From: Teichococcus oryzae
Lineage (GTDB): Bacteria > Pseudomonadota > Alphaproteobacteria > Acetobacterales > Acetobacteraceae
Length of the DNA: 64,000 nucleotides
Assembly (NCBI RefSeq): GCF_008386565.1
Contig: NZ_VUKA01000005.1
Span: 182,258-246,257 of the forward strand
Reading direction: 5' to 3'
A program made the translations under genes and the position numbers. Below, one piece after another: positions 7,495 to 16,267 of the stretch. The notes under the pieces are model-generated. The model had not been told where the DNA came from and ran no database searches. It saw only the letters and a list, made by a program, of their open reading frames with translations. Position 1 is the first letter of the stretch. Every line of letters starts with the position of its first letter.

Positions 7495-9663
7495 ATGCGA
7501 CAAACCCCCATCAGCACAGAGACACCCTGGTTCCGCCTCGAATCCGACGAAAGCGACTGGGCGGCCGAGAACCCCGCCGATCTCGCGCGCTGGATGGAGC
7601 AATTGCTGCTGATCCGCCGCTTCGAGGAAAAGATCCTCGACCTGCATGGCCAGGGACTCATCCATGGCCCGGCCCATGCCTCCATCGGGCAGGAGGCGGG
7701 CGCGGTCGGCGCCATATCGGTGCTCGGCACGGCGGACAAGATCAACGGCACTCATCGGGCGCATCACCAGATCCTCGCCAAGCTGCTGAACAGCGCCCTG
7801 CCGGAAGGCTATGACCCGCGCGGCGATGCGCCGGTGGAGGAGGCGGGCATGCTGGTCCGCCGCGCCATGGCGGAGATCATGGGGCTGGAGGAAGGTTTCT
7901 GCGGCGGGCGCGGCGGTTCCATGCACATGCGCTGGGCGCCTTCCGGCATTGTCGGCACCAGCGCCATCATCGGCGCCAACCTGCCCCATGCGGTGGGCTA
8001 TGGCCTCGCCGACAAGGTGCTGGGACGCGACAACATCTCGGTCGCCTTTTTCGGCGATGGAACATTGATGGCCGGGCAGTCGCTGGAGGCGATCAACCTC
8101 GCCGCCCTCTACCGCCTGCCTGTCATCTTCTTCCTGGAGAACAATTTCTACGCCGTTTCCACCCATGTGCGGGAACAGACGCGCGAAACGCGCCTGACCA
8201 CGCGCGGCGCCATGTTCGGCGTGCCCAGCGTGGAATGCGACGGCATGGACCTGATGGCCGTGCGCAAGGCCATGCGCTGGGCGACCGAGACCATCCGGGA
8301 AAGCGGCGGACCGGTCTTCATCGAGGCGCAGTGCTACCGTTTCCTGCATCAGAGCGGGCCGCTGCTCGGCAGCCAGTTCGGCTATCGCGACAAGGCGGAG
8401 GAGGATGCCTGGCGGGCGCGCGACCCCCTGGCCACGGTGCCGGCGCGGTTGAAGGCCATGGGCGTGCTGGACGATGCCGGCCTCGCCGCGCTGGATGAGC
8501 GCGCGCGTGGCGTGGTGGAGGAAGCCGCCGCCGCGCTGACGGAGGTGCCGCGCGGCTCCAACAGCCTGCAGGTCCGTGCCGGCGCTTACCCGGACGCCTC
8601 GCTGGTGGATGAGGGCATCCGCGGCGATCTTCCCGAGCTGGCCGGGGAACGTTTCCTGGAAGCGGGCGATGTTCCCGCCGAGGCGCGGGTGGAAGGAAAA
8701 TACATCGAGGCCGTGGCCGCCGTGCTGCTGCGGAACATGGAGCGCGACCCGCGCATCGTGCTGATCGGCGAGGATGTGCACCGGCTGCGCGGCGGCGTCT
8801 CAGGCTCCTCGCGCGGGGTGATGGAGCGCTTCCCCGAGCGCGTCTTCGCCACTCCCATCTGCGAGAACGGCTTCACCGGCATGGCGCTGGGCGCGGCGCT
8901 TTGCGGGCTGCGGCCGGTGGTGGACATCATGTTCGGCGATTTCTGCATCGTCGCCGCCGACCAGATGTTCAACGGCATCGGCAAGTTCTCGCACATGTTC
9001 GGCGGCGGCTTCGGCGTGCCGGTGGTGGTCCGCGCCCGCGTCTCGCCCCAGGCGGGCTATGGCTCGCAGCACTCGATGGACCCTTCGGCGCTGTTCGCGC
9101 TGTATCCCGGCTGGCGCATCGTCGCCCCCGCCACGCCGCATGACTATGTGGGGCTGATGAACGCCGCTCTGCGCTGCGACGACCCGGTGCTGGTGATCGA
9201 GCACCAGGACCTGTTCCAGACCACCGGGCCCTTGCCGCGCGACGATCTCGATTTCTGCCTGCCGCTCGGCAGCGCCCGCATCGCCCGGGAGGGCCGGGCC
9301 TGCACGGTGCTGACCTATGGCGCCATGGTGCGGCCCTGCCTGGAGGCCGCGGAAAGCGCGGGCGTGGATGCCGAGATCGTCGATCTGCGCAGCCTCGATC
9401 CCACCGGGCTGGACTGGGAAACCGTGGCCGCCAGCATCCGCCGCACCAACCGCGTGCTGATCGCCGAGCAGACGGCGCGCGGCACCAGCCATGGCGCGCG
9501 GCTCGCCCAGGAGATCCAGGAGCGCTGCTTCGACTGGCTGGACGCCGAGATCCTGCGCGTCTCGGGCGGGGAAGCGGCGCCCGTGGTGTCGCGCCCGCTC
9601 AACATGGCGGCGTTGGGCAATGCGGCGAAGGTGGAGGCGGCGCTGCGGCGGCTGGCGGCCTGA
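7495..9663 (+). CDS. Fused alpha-beta TPP-dependent 2-oxoacid dehydrogenase E1
   Basis: This 722-residue protein joins the two E1 subunits of the pyruvate/acetoin/branched-chain oxoacid dehydrogenase family. Residues 1 to about 385 are E1-alpha, with the thiamine diphosphate motif GDG (187-189) and, 26 residues later, NN (216-217). From about residue 400 the E1-beta half follows, with LIGEDVHRLRGG and the cofactor-activating Glu457 (ICENGFTG). No E2 acyltransferase or E3 gene lies nearby, so it must borrow them or act as a simple decarboxylase or ligase. It follows the amidohydrolase by about 90 bp on the same strand and probably processes a 2-oxoacid made in this pathway. GAGGAA precedes the ATG. 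Confidence 0.88.
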   Translation: MRQTPISTETPWFRLESDESDWAAENPADLARWMEQLLLIRRFEEKILDLHGQGLIHGPAHASIGQEAGAVGAISVLGTADKINGTHRAHHQILAKLLNSALPEGYDPRGDAPVEEAGMLVRRAMAEIMGLEEGFCGGRGGSMHMRWAPSGIVGTSAIIGANLPHAVGYGLADKVLGRDNISVAFFGDGTLMAGQSLEAINLAALYRLPVIFFLENNFYAVSTHVREQTRETRLTTRGAMFGVPSVECDGMDLMAVRKAMRWATETIRESGGPVFIEAQCYRFLHQSGPLLGSQFGYRDKAEEDAWRARDPLATVPARLKAMGVLDDAGLAALDERARGVVEEAAAALTEVPRGSNSLQVRAGAYPDASLVDEGIRGDLPELAGERFLEAGDVPAEARVEGKYIEAVAAVLLRNMERDPRIVLIGEDVHRLRGGVSGSSRGVMERFPERVFATPICENGFTGMALGAALCGLRPVVDIMFGDFCIVAADQMFNGIGKFSHMFGGGFGVPVVVRARVSPQAGYGSQHSMDPSALFALYPGWRIVAPATPHDYVGLMNAALRCDDPVLVIEHQDLFQTTGPLPRDDLDFCLPLGSARIAREGRACTVLTYGAMVRPCLEAAESAGVDAEIVDLRSLDPTGLDWETVAASIRRTNRVLIAEQTARGTSHGARLAQEIQERCFDWLDAEILRVSGGEAAPVVSRPLNMAALGNAAKVEAALRRLAA

Positions 9664-9699
9664 GAAAAGGCGGCGGCCATGGATCGGCAAATGGGGATA

Positions 9700-9709
9700 T
9701 GATATATCA
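9700..9709. promoter_or_regulatory. Candidate GntR operator before the aminotransferase gene
   Basis: TGATATATCA is a perfect 10-bp palindrome, 28 bp before the aminotransferase ATG. It shares nine bases with the site at 110-119 before the first gene of the operon. Two such AT-rich palindromes at the two promoters of one gene set suggest a common regulator, most likely the GntR protein encoded at 2943-3647. The role is inferred. Confidence 0.5.
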
Positions 9710-9736
9710 GGATTCGCCAAGCCGCAGGACAGCCTG

Positions 9737-10978
9737 ATGCCCCAGCCCATGCCCCTTCCGAACCATTCCCTGGATGCCGAGCTGCGCGCGCGCGCGCGGC
9801 TGGTCATTCCCGGCGGGCTCTGGGGCCATCTGAACGCGGCGCGGCTGCCGGAAGGCTATCCGCAATATTTCGCCTCGGCGGAGGGCTGCCGGCTGCGGGA
9901 TGTGGATGGGCGCGAGTTCATCGACTTCATGTGCTCCTGGGGGCCGGTGGTGCTGGGCCACCATCACCCGGTCGTGGAGGCCGCCGCGCGGGAACAGGCG
10001 GCGCTGGGCGATTGCATGAACGGCCCGGCCCCCGTGCTGGTCGAGCTCGCCGAGCTGCTGGTCGGCCTGATCCCGCATGCCGATTGGTGCCTGCTCGCCA
10101 AGAACGGCACCGATGCCACCACCGCCTGCGTCACCATCGCCCGCGCCGCCACGGGCCGCCGCAAGCTGCTGGTGGCGCGCGGCAGCTATCATGGCGCGGT
10201 GCCCTGGTGCTCGCCCTCCGTCGCGGGCGTCACCGCCGAGGACCGCGCCCATCTGATCTCCTTCGACTACAACGACGCCGCCAGCCTGGACGCGGCCCTG
10301 GCGGAGGCGGGGAGCGATCTGGCGGCGGTGATCGTCACGCCCTTCCGGCATGATTTCGGCCGCGACCAGGAACTGGCCACGGCAAGCTTCGCCCGGCATC
10401 TGCGGGAGGCCTGCGACGCGGCCGGCGCCGCGCTGATCCTGGACGATGTGCGCGCCGGCTTCCGCCTGCATCTCGGCGGCTCCTGGGAGCCGCTGGGCGT
10501 GCGGCCGGATCTGGCCGCCTACAGCAAGGCCATCGCCAATGGCCACCCGCTGGCCGCCATCACGGGCGCCGAGCGCTTCCGGGAGGCGGCGACCGAGGTC
10601 TACACCACCGGCTCTTTCTGGTGCGGCGCCGTGCCCATGGCCGCGGCCGTCGCCACCCTGCGGGAATTGCGCCGCATCGATGGCCCGGCGCGGATGCGCG
10701 CCATGGGGGAGCGGCTGCGCGACGGGCTGGACCATCTGGCGCGGCGGCATGGCCTGGCGGTGCGCCAGACCGGCCCGGCGCAGATGCCGCTGATGACCTT
10801 CGCGGATGACGCCGACTGGCGGAAGGGCGACGGCTTCTGCGCCGAGGCGCTGCGCCACGGCGCCTATTTCCACCCCCGGCACAACATGTTCCTTTCCTGC
10901 GCGCATGGGGAGGCCGATATCGACCGCGCGCTGGAGGCGGCGGATGCCGGCTTCCGCGCGGTGCGGCGGATGGACTGA
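9737..10978 (+). CDS. Class III PLP aminotransferase, glutamate-1-semialdehyde aminomutase-like
   Basis: This 413-residue PLP enzyme belongs to the HemL/omega-transaminase group. Visible landmarks are CSWGPVVLGHHHP near the N-terminus, KNGTDATTACVTIARAATG, the PLP-binding DDVRAGFRL (family usually DEVxTGFR) and the Schiff-base Lys264 in AYSKAIANG. It would move an amino group within or between small carbon skeletons. The context suggests it acts on an amine or amino acid released by the amidohydrolase, supplying an oxoacid to the E1 enzyme. It is probably not HemL itself: it sits in a catabolic operon and has a weakened DEVxTGFR motif. AGGA lies 7 bases before the ATG; the frame stays open upstream to 9491 inside the E1 gene. 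Confidence 0.87.
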   Translation: MPQPMPLPNHSLDAELRARARLVIPGGLWGHLNAARLPEGYPQYFASAEGCRLRDVDGREFIDFMCSWGPVVLGHHHPVVEAAAREQAALGDCMNGPAPVLVELAELLVGLIPHADWCLLAKNGTDATTACVTIARAATGRRKLLVARGSYHGAVPWCSPSVAGVTAEDRAHLISFDYNDAASLDAALAEAGSDLAAVIVTPFRHDFGRDQELATASFARHLREACDAAGAALILDDVRAGFRLHLGGSWEPLGVRPDLAAYSKAIANGHPLAAITGAERFREAATEVYTTGSFWCGAVPMAAAVATLRELRRIDGPARMRAMGERLRDGLDHLARRHGLAVRQTGPAQMPLMTFADDADWRKGDGFCAEALRHGAYFHPRHNMFLSCAHGEADIDRALEAADAGFRAVRRMD

Positions 10979-11094
10979 GGCGGGCCTCCAGCCGCCCCGT
11001 CTTCTTCGATGCTTGATATTTCTCGGAAAAAGGCCGAGGCTTGTGGCATGATGTGGCAGTCCTCAACAGATCGGCGCCGCCTCGCCCATGGTGG

Positions 11095-11114
11095 AAGCCT
11101 GCTCGCAGGCTTTT
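11095..11114 (+). terminator. Possible rho-independent terminator or leader hairpin
   Basis: AAGCCTG (11095-11101) and CAGGCTT (11106-11112) can pair as a 7-bp stem with loop CTCG, and four T residues end the element. It lies 117 bp after the aminotransferase stop and 117 bp before the next start, so it may end the amide operon or serve in the leader of the Rnk-like gene. The stem is short and the T-run brief. Confidence 0.35.
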
Positions 11115-11230
11115 CGCCCCGGGTGGGCTGACGGCCTCCGTCAACTCCCGGCCCGGGGTTCCTTCGACAGCGGAACAAGGTCGCCCCGCGCTTGCGCGGG
11201 TGCGCCAACCATGTCCTGGAGGATGGATCT

Positions 11231-11842
11231 GTGGCGCCTGCCAACACCGACTGCCCATTCTGTGGCGAAATCCTTGACGCGATAAGCGGCACCTGCCCCG
11301 GCTGCGGCGGCCCCGCCGCGGCGCTCCCCTGGGCCGCGCCCGGGGAGATCATCATCACCGAGCGGGATCACCGCGTGCTGGGCGAGATCGTTTGCGGGCC
11401 GATGCGCGCCGGCGACCTCGCCGCGCGCATCCTGATGGAGAAGCTGGAATGCGGCCGCGTCGTCCCCGCGGAGGAGGCGCCCGCCGACCTGGTGACCCTG
11501 GGCGCGCGCGTCATCTTCAGCCTCGACGGCGCCACGGCCGAGGCGCGCGTGCTGGTTCACCCGGATGCGCGCAGCGTGTCCGCCTGGTCCCTGCCGGTGA
11601 CGGCCGCGCGCGGCGCCGCCCTGCTGGGCCTGCGCGCGGGGGCGGAAACACGGGCGCCCCGCCTGCGCGGCGGCACGGAATGCATCGAGATCCTGTCCGT
11701 GCGGGGCCAGGCGGGGGGCGGCCTGCGCCGCGCCGTCCCCGCGGCGGCCACGCGCGGGATCACGGCGCCGGTGATGCTGCGGCCAAGGGCCAAGGCGGGC
11801 CGGCTCCGGCCGGATGACGATCCGCCGCCTTCCGCCGCATGA
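11231..11842 (+). CDS. Zinc-ribbon protein with Rnk/GreA C-terminal-like domain (paralogue A)
   Basis: This 203-residue protein has an N-terminal ribbon, CPFC-x10-CPGC (residues 8-25), followed by a domain resembling Rnk and the GreA/GreB C-terminus: LMEKLECGRVVPAEEAPADLVTLGARVIF and later ARVLVHPD, WSLPVTAARGAALLG. Proteins of this fold bind RNA polymerase near the secondary channel. The GreA coiled coil is absent, so transcript cleavage is unlikely. The tail of about 60 residues is basic and proline-rich. I chose GTG 11231 because GGAGGA sits 7 bases upstream; a TTG at 11192 extends the frame without a ribosome site. Paralogue C at 20294-20878 has the same architecture. Confidence 0.75.
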   Translation: MAPANTDCPFCGEILDAISGTCPGCGGPAAALPWAAPGEIIITERDHRVLGEIVCGPMRAGDLAARILMEKLECGRVVPAEEAPADLVTLGARVIFSLDGATAEARVLVHPDARSVSAWSLPVTAARGAALLGLRAGAETRAPRLRGGTECIEILSVRGQAGGGLRRAVPAAATRGITAPVMLRPRAKAGRLRPDDDPPPSAA

Positions 11843-12004
11843 GCGGCGGCCCGGACGGCGCGTTCCGCCGCCGCGCCCGGCGATGAGCAACCGGCGATGA
11901 GCAACAGGGCGGCCCGGCCGATTTCGCGGCGCCGGCGGGCGCCGCGCCGCCTGTCGGGCCGCCCTTTTCCTGAACGAAACCCTGGCAAGAATATGGAGAA
12001 TGCC

Positions 12005-12466
12005 ATGAGCAAGGAAACCGAGGCGGGCGCCCTGCGCCCGCAACTGGTGATGTCCGCCTCCGACCACGGCCGGCTGATGGCCCTGGCGGAGGCCACGGCG
12101 CGGCGCAGCCCCCTGGTGGCCCGGCTGCTGCTGGAGGAGGTCGACCGCGCCGATGTGGTGCCGGCCGGGCAGGTGCCGGCCGATGTGGTGGCGGTGGGGT
12201 CCTTCGTGGAGTTCCACGATGCCACCACCAACGAGACGCGGCGGGTCCAGGTGGTGCTGCCGGGCGAGGCGGACATCGCCGCCGGGCGCATCTCCGTGCT
12301 GTCCCTCGTGGGGGCCGGGCTGATGGGGCTGCCGGTCGGACAGGCGATCGACTGGCCGACGCAGGATGGGCGGGTCAGGCGCCTCACCGTGCTGCGCGTC
12401 GATGCGCCGGCGCCCGGGGCCAGCGGGCCGGGTGGCGGGTCGGGCGCGGCCATCGCCATGACCTAG
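12005..12466 (+). CDS. Rnk-like nucleoside diphosphate kinase regulator (paralogue B)
   Basis: This 153-residue protein consists of the Rnk fold: a short N-terminal helical part (MSASDHGRLMALAEATARRS) and a GreA/GreB C-terminal-like domain (VVPAGQVPADVVAVGSFVEF, and SVLSLVGAGLMGLPVGQAIDW). Rnk binds RNA polymerase at the site used by Gre factors and was first described as affecting nucleoside diphosphate kinase levels. Unlike its neighbour it has no cysteine ribbon. GGAG lies 6 bases before the ATG; the frame extends upstream to 11897 without support. It follows paralogue A by 162 bp on the same strand. Confidence 0.85.
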   Translation: MSKETEAGALRPQLVMSASDHGRLMALAEATARRSPLVARLLLEEVDRADVVPAGQVPADVVAVGSFVEFHDATTNETRRVQVVLPGEADIAAGRISVLSLVGAGLMGLPVGQAIDWPTQDGRVRRLTVLRVDAPAPGASGPGGGSGAAIAMT

Positions 12467-12537
12467 GCGCCGGGCCCCGGGTTGCGGGCGTGGCGCGGGC
12501 GGCGGAATATCGGATGGAGGCAGTTCAGGAGCGCGCC

Positions 12538-13560
12538 ATGGCACAGGACCAGGATCGGATCAGGATTTCCTTTGAACAGGTCCGCCAGCTCGCGGAGCGG
12601 CCGCTGCTGCGCTGCGGCATCAGCCGGGAGCATGCCGATGCCATGGTCGATGCCGTGTCGCTGGCGGAAGCCGATGACGCGAAGTCGCACGGCCTGTACC
12701 GCATCCTCGGCTGCGTGGAGGCCGTCCGCTCCGGCAAGGTCGATCCCGGCGCCCGGCCGGAGGTCGTCCCGACCTCCGGCGCGGTGGTGAGGATCGACGC
12801 GAAGGGCGGCTTCGCGCTGCACCCGCTCCGCGTCGGGCGCCCGCTGCTGGCGGAAAAGGCGAAGCAGTTCGGCATCGCGGCGCTGGCCGTGAACAATTGC
12901 TACCACTTCTCGGCCCTGTGGGCGGATATCGAGCCGCTGGCGGAGCAAGGGCTGGTGGCGCTGTCCTGCACGATCGGCGCCTACAACGTCGCCCTGGCGG
13001 GCGGCTCCACCCCCGCCTTCGGCACCAATCCCTTCGCCTTCGCCTTTCCGCGCGGCACGGGACGGACGCCCTTTGTGTTCGACCTGTCCTCCAGCGTCGT
13101 GGCGAAGGGCGAGATCGAGCTGCGGCGCCGCGCCGGGGAAAGCCTGCCGCCCGGCTGGGCGGTGGACAGCCAGGGCGCGCCCACCACCAGCCCGGAGGAA
13201 GCCCTGAAGGGCGCGATCCTGCCCTTTGGCGGGCACAAGGGCGCGGCGCTGGGCCTGATGGTGGAATTGCTCGCCGGCCCCTTGATCGGCGACCTGCGCA
13301 GCGCCGAGGCCTTCACCGCCGATCCCAAGGATGCCGGCCCCCTGCGCGGCGGCTACCTGATGCTGGCGATCGATCCCGGCCATTTCGCCGGCGGCGAGGG
13401 CAAGCTGGACGCGGCGGATGCGTGGCTGACCTCGCTCGCGGAGCAGCACCGCCCCGCCCGGCTTCCCGGCACGCGCCGCCACGCGGCCCGGCGGCGCAGC
13501 ATGGCGGAAGGGGTGCTGGTGTCCCGCCCGCTGCATGACCAGCTGCTGGAGCTCTGCTGA
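12538..13560 (+). CDS. Ldh2/MDH2-family NAD(P)-dependent oxidoreductase
   Basis: This 340-residue dehydrogenase belongs to the malate/L-lactate dehydrogenase family unrelated to classical LDH, which includes ureidoglycolate dehydrogenase, YlbC and delta-1-piperideine-2-carboxylate reductase. Landmarks are DDAKSHGLYRI near residue 40, VNNCYHFSALW near 115, GTNPFAFAFPRG near 160 and PFGGHKGAALGLMVELLAG near 230. It heads the PxpA/biotin carboxylase gene run and probably oxidises or reduces a 2-hydroxy, 2-imino or cyclic imino acid feeding that pathway. AGGAG lies 7 bases before ATG 12538; earlier in-frame starts at 12490 and 12514 are possible. Confidence 0.85.
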   Translation: MAQDQDRIRISFEQVRQLAERPLLRCGISREHADAMVDAVSLAEADDAKSHGLYRILGCVEAVRSGKVDPGARPEVVPTSGAVVRIDAKGGFALHPLRVGRPLLAEKAKQFGIAALAVNNCYHFSALWADIEPLAEQGLVALSCTIGAYNVALAGGSTPAFGTNPFAFAFPRGTGRTPFVFDLSSSVVAKGEIELRRRAGESLPPGWAVDSQGAPTTSPEEALKGAILPFGGHKGAALGLMVELLAGPLIGDLRSAEAFTADPKDAGPLRGGYLMLAIDPGHFAGGEGKLDAADAWLTSLAEQHRPARLPGTRRHAARRRSMAEGVLVSRPLHDQLLELC

Positions 13561-13668
13561 CCGATGGAACTCCGCTGACCGGGGCGGGCCCTTGCCGCGC
13601 GCGAACAGGCGCGGCAAATGGTTCCGAACCATCCGCGCGGCGCGGACCGGCATGGGGAAACGAGAGCC

Positions 13669-14433
13669 ATGGGCCTGCAGGTCGACCTGAACTCCGACAT
13701 GGGCGAAAGCTTCGGCGCCTACCGGATCGGCGATGACGACGCGATGCTGTCGATCATCACCTCGGCCAATGTCGCCTGCGGCTTCCATGGCGGCGATCCG
13801 GAGGTGATGGCTCATGCCTATCGGGTGGCGAAGGCCAATGGCGTCGCGGCCGGCGCGCATCCCGGCTTTCCCGACCTGTGGGGCTTCGGCCGCCGCCGCA
13901 TCCCCTTCTCCACCGGCGAGATCGAGCGCTTCGTCGCCTACCAGATCGGCGCGGCGCAGGCGATGGCCGCCTATACCGGGCATCGCCTGACCTATGTGAA
14001 GGCGCATGGCGCGCTGGGCAACCTGGCGGCGGAGGATGCCTCGGTCGCCGCCGCCATCGCCCGCGCCATCAAGGCGGTCGATCCCTCGCTGATCATGGTC
14101 GCCATCGCCCTGACGCGGCAGGTCGCGGCCGGCGAGGAAGCGGGGCTGCGCACGGTGCACGAGATCTTCGCCGACCGCGGCGTGGGCGAGGACGGCAACC
14201 TGATCGCGCGCGGCCAGCCCGGCGCCATGATCGAGGATGCCGACCAGGCCGCCGACCGCATCCTGGCGATGCTGCGGGCCAAGGCCGTCATCACCTCGAA
14301 GGGCGCCCACCTGCCCAGCCCGATCGACACGATCTGCGTGCATGGCGATTCCGCCCATGCCGTCGGCATGGCCCGCCGCGTGCGGGAGCGGCTGGAAGCC
14401 GCCGGCGTCACCCTGGCGCCGTTCAGCGGCTGA
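13669..14433 (+). CDS. pxpA: LamB/YcsF family protein, 5-oxoprolinase subunit A
   Basis: This 254-residue protein opens with [12 protein letters not shown], the hallmark of LamB/YcsF proteins, followed by [16 protein letters not shown] and [15 protein letters not shown]. PxpA, PxpB and PxpC together hydrolyse 5-oxoproline to glutamate with ATP in many bacteria. Here biotin carrier and carboxylase genes stand between pxpA and pxpBC, suggesting a biotin-using variant acting on a lactam or amide. The start at 13669 follows GAGAG and gives the family N-terminus; the frame opens earlier at 13618. Confidence 0.92.
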   Translation: MGLQVDLNSDMGESFGAYRIGDDDAMLSIITSANVACGFHGGDPEVMAHAYRVAKANGVAAGAHPGFPDLWGFGRRRIPFSTGEIERFVAYQIGAAQAMAAYTGHRLTYVKAHGALGNLAAEDASVAAAIARAIKAVDPSLIMVAIALTRQVAAGEEAGLRTVHEIFADRGVGEDGNLIARGQPGAMIEDADQAADRILAMLRAKAVITSKGAHLPSPIDTICVHGDSAHAVGMARRVRERLEAAGVTLAPFSG

Positions 14434-14441
14434 GCGGGCGG

Positions 14442-14909
14442 ATGGACCTCGATCGCATCAAGGCGCTGATCGACCTGGTGGCCGCCGCGCCGATCGCGGA
14501 TCTGCAGGTCGAGGAAGGCCCGTTGAAGATCCGCATCACCAAGCGCGCCCCGGCCGCCGGGAACGGAATGGCGGCGGAGCCTGCGGCGCGCCCGGCCGCG
14601 CCCCCGTCTCCCGCCGCGACGCCGCCCGCCGCCGCCGCGCCATCCCAGGGGCCACCCCAGGAGCCATCCCCGGCGGTGGACGCCGTGCTGTCGCCGATGC
14701 TTGGCACCTTCTACCGCGCCCCCTCTCCCGACGCGCCGCCCTTCGTGTCGGTCGGCGACATGGTCGAGGCCGGGCAGACCCTGGCGGTGATCGAGGCGAT
14801 GAAGACGCTGATCAAGGTGGAGGCCGCCAAGGCCGGCACGCTGCGCGAGATCCTGGCCGAGAACGGCCAGCCGGTCGAGGAAAGCCAGCCGCTTTTTGTC
14901 ATCGCATGA
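14442..14909 (+). CDS. accB: Biotin carboxyl carrier protein
   Basis: This 155-residue carrier has an N-terminal segment ([20 protein letters not shown]), an alanine/proline-rich flexible linker (about residues 40-80) and a C-terminal biotinyl domain. The biotinylated lysine is Lys121 in VIEAMKTL; the fold ends with the usual PLFVI strand. It carries CO2 from the biotin carboxylase encoded next, whose ATG overlaps its stop by 4 bp. It is probably dedicated to the PxpBC-type carboxyltransferase rather than to fatty acid synthesis, since no accA or accD is present. Confidence 0.93.
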   Translation: MDLDRIKALIDLVAAAPIADLQVEEGPLKIRITKRAPAAGNGMAAEPAARPAAPPSPAATPPAAAAPSQGPPQEPSPAVDAVLSPMLGTFYRAPSPDAPPFVSVGDMVEAGQTLAVIEAMKTLIKVEAAKAGTLREILAENGQPVEESQPLFVIA

Positions 14910-16267
14910 GCGTGGCGGGGCCTGTGTTCGACACCATCCTGATCGCCAATCGCGGCGAGATCGCGCTGCGCATCCAGCGCGCCTGCCGGCGCCTGGGCCT
15001 GCGCTCGGTGCAGGTGCATTCCGAGGCGGATCGCGACGCGCCCTATGTGCGCCTGGCCGACGCCGCCATCTGCATCGGCCCCGCCCCGTCCGCGCAAAGC
15101 TATCTGGACATGGGCGCGATCCTGCTGGCGGCCGAGGCCAGCGGCGCGGGCGCGATCCATCCTGGCTATGGCTTCCTGTCGGAGAACGCCGAATTCGCCC
15201 GGCGGGTGGAGGAGGAAGGGCTCGTCTTCATCGGCCCGCCTTCCGGCGCCATTGCAAGGATGGGCGACAAGATTTCCGCCAAGCGGGCGATGATCGAGGC
15301 CGGCGTGCCCTGCGTCCCCGGCTATGAGGGCGAGTTGCGGGCCGATGCGTCGAGCCTTCCCATCGCGCGAAAGGTCGGCTTCCCGGTGATCGTCAAGGCG
15401 GCGGGCGGCGGCGGCGGGCGCGGCATGCGCATCGTGCGGGCCGAGGCCGGGTTGCTCGACGCCATCGCCACCACGCGGGAGGAGGCGGGCCGCGCCTTCG
15501 GCAACCCGGCGGTGTATCTGGAGCGCTTTCTCCAGACCCCGCGCCATATCGAGATCCAGGTGCTGTGCGACGGCCATGGCCATGGCGTCTGGCTGGGCGA
15601 GCGCGATTGCTCCATGCAGCGGCGCCACCAGAAGATCATCGAGGAAGCGCCCGCCCCCGGCGTGCCGCGCGAGCTGCTCGACCGCGTCGGCGCGCGCTGC
15701 GTCGAGGCCTGCCGCCATATCGGCTATCGCGGCGCCGGCACCTTCGAGTTCCTTTACGAGGATGGCGAGCTGTTCTTCATCGAGATGAACACACGCCTGC
15801 AGGTCGAGCACACCGTCACCGAGATGACCACCGGCCTCGACATCGTCGAATGGCAGATCCGCATCGCCCGCGGCGAGCCCTTCCCGCTGGCCCAGCACGA
15901 GATCCGCCGCGACGGCCACGCCATCGAATGCCGCGTCAATGCCGAGGACCCGGAAAGCTTCCGCCCCTCGGCCGGCAAGGTCACGCGCTGGCACGCGCCG
16001 GGCGGGCCGGGGGTGCGCGTCGATTCCCATGTGGTGAGCGGCTATGTCGTGCCGCCGCATTATGATTCCATGATCGCCAAGCTGATCACGCATGGCGCCA
16101 ACCGGGCCGAGGCGCTGGCGCGGATGCGCGGCGCGCTGGCCGAATGCGTGGCGGAAGGCATCCGCACCAACATCCCCCTGCACCGCGCGCTGATGGACGA
16201 CCCGGATTTCATGGCCGGCGGCGTCAGCATCCACCACCTCGAGAACCGCCTGCGGATGGATCATTGA
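14906..16267 (+). CDS. accC: Biotin carboxylase
   Basis: This 453-residue ATP-grasp enzyme carboxylates biotin on the carrier using ATP and bicarbonate. It starts [20 protein letters not shown] and shows the glycine-rich ATP lid [14 protein letters not shown] near residue 160, [19 protein letters not shown] near 235 and the active-site stretch [17 protein letters not shown] near 290. Length matches AccC. It overlaps the carrier gene by 4 bp and the pxpB-like gene by 1 bp, so the carboxylase and carboxyltransferase genes are tightly coupled. Confidence 0.96.
   Translation: MSVAGPVFDTILIANRGEIALRIQRACRRLGLRSVQVHSEADRDAPYVRLADAAICIGPAPSAQSYLDMGAILLAAEASGAGAIHPGYGFLSENAEFARRVEEEGLVFIGPPSGAIARMGDKISAKRAMIEAGVPCVPGYEGELRADASSLPIARKVGFPVIVKAAGGGGGRGMRIVRAEAGLLDAIATTREEAGRAFGNPAVYLERFLQTPRHIEIQVLCDGHGHGVWLGERDCSMQRRHQKIIEEAPAPGVPRELLDRVGARCVEACRHIGYRGAGTFEFLYEDGELFFIEMNTRLQVEHTVTEMTTGLDIVEWQIRIARGEPFPLAQHEIRRDGHAIECRVNAEDPESFRPSAGKVTRWHAPGGPGVRVDSHVVSGYVVPPHYDSMIAKLITHGANRAEALARMRGALAECVAEGIRTNIPLHRALMDDPDFMAGGVSIHHLENRLRMDH

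Noticed and set aside
9737-10978. HemL, glutamate-1-semialdehyde aminomutase of haem synthesis
   Set aside because: Alphaproteobacteria generally make aminolevulinate by the HemA/ALAS route, the PLP motif is DDVRAGFR rather than DEVxTGFR, and the gene sits in a catabolic operon.
12463-14358. Long minus-strand open frame of 631 codons opposite the Ldh2 and PxpA genes
   Set aside because: Histidine/glutamine/arginine-rich antisense translation with no family features; the plus-strand genes here have clear motifs and ribosome sites. Several similar long antisense frames (for example opposite dmfA2, napA and the MocR gene) were discarded for the same reason.
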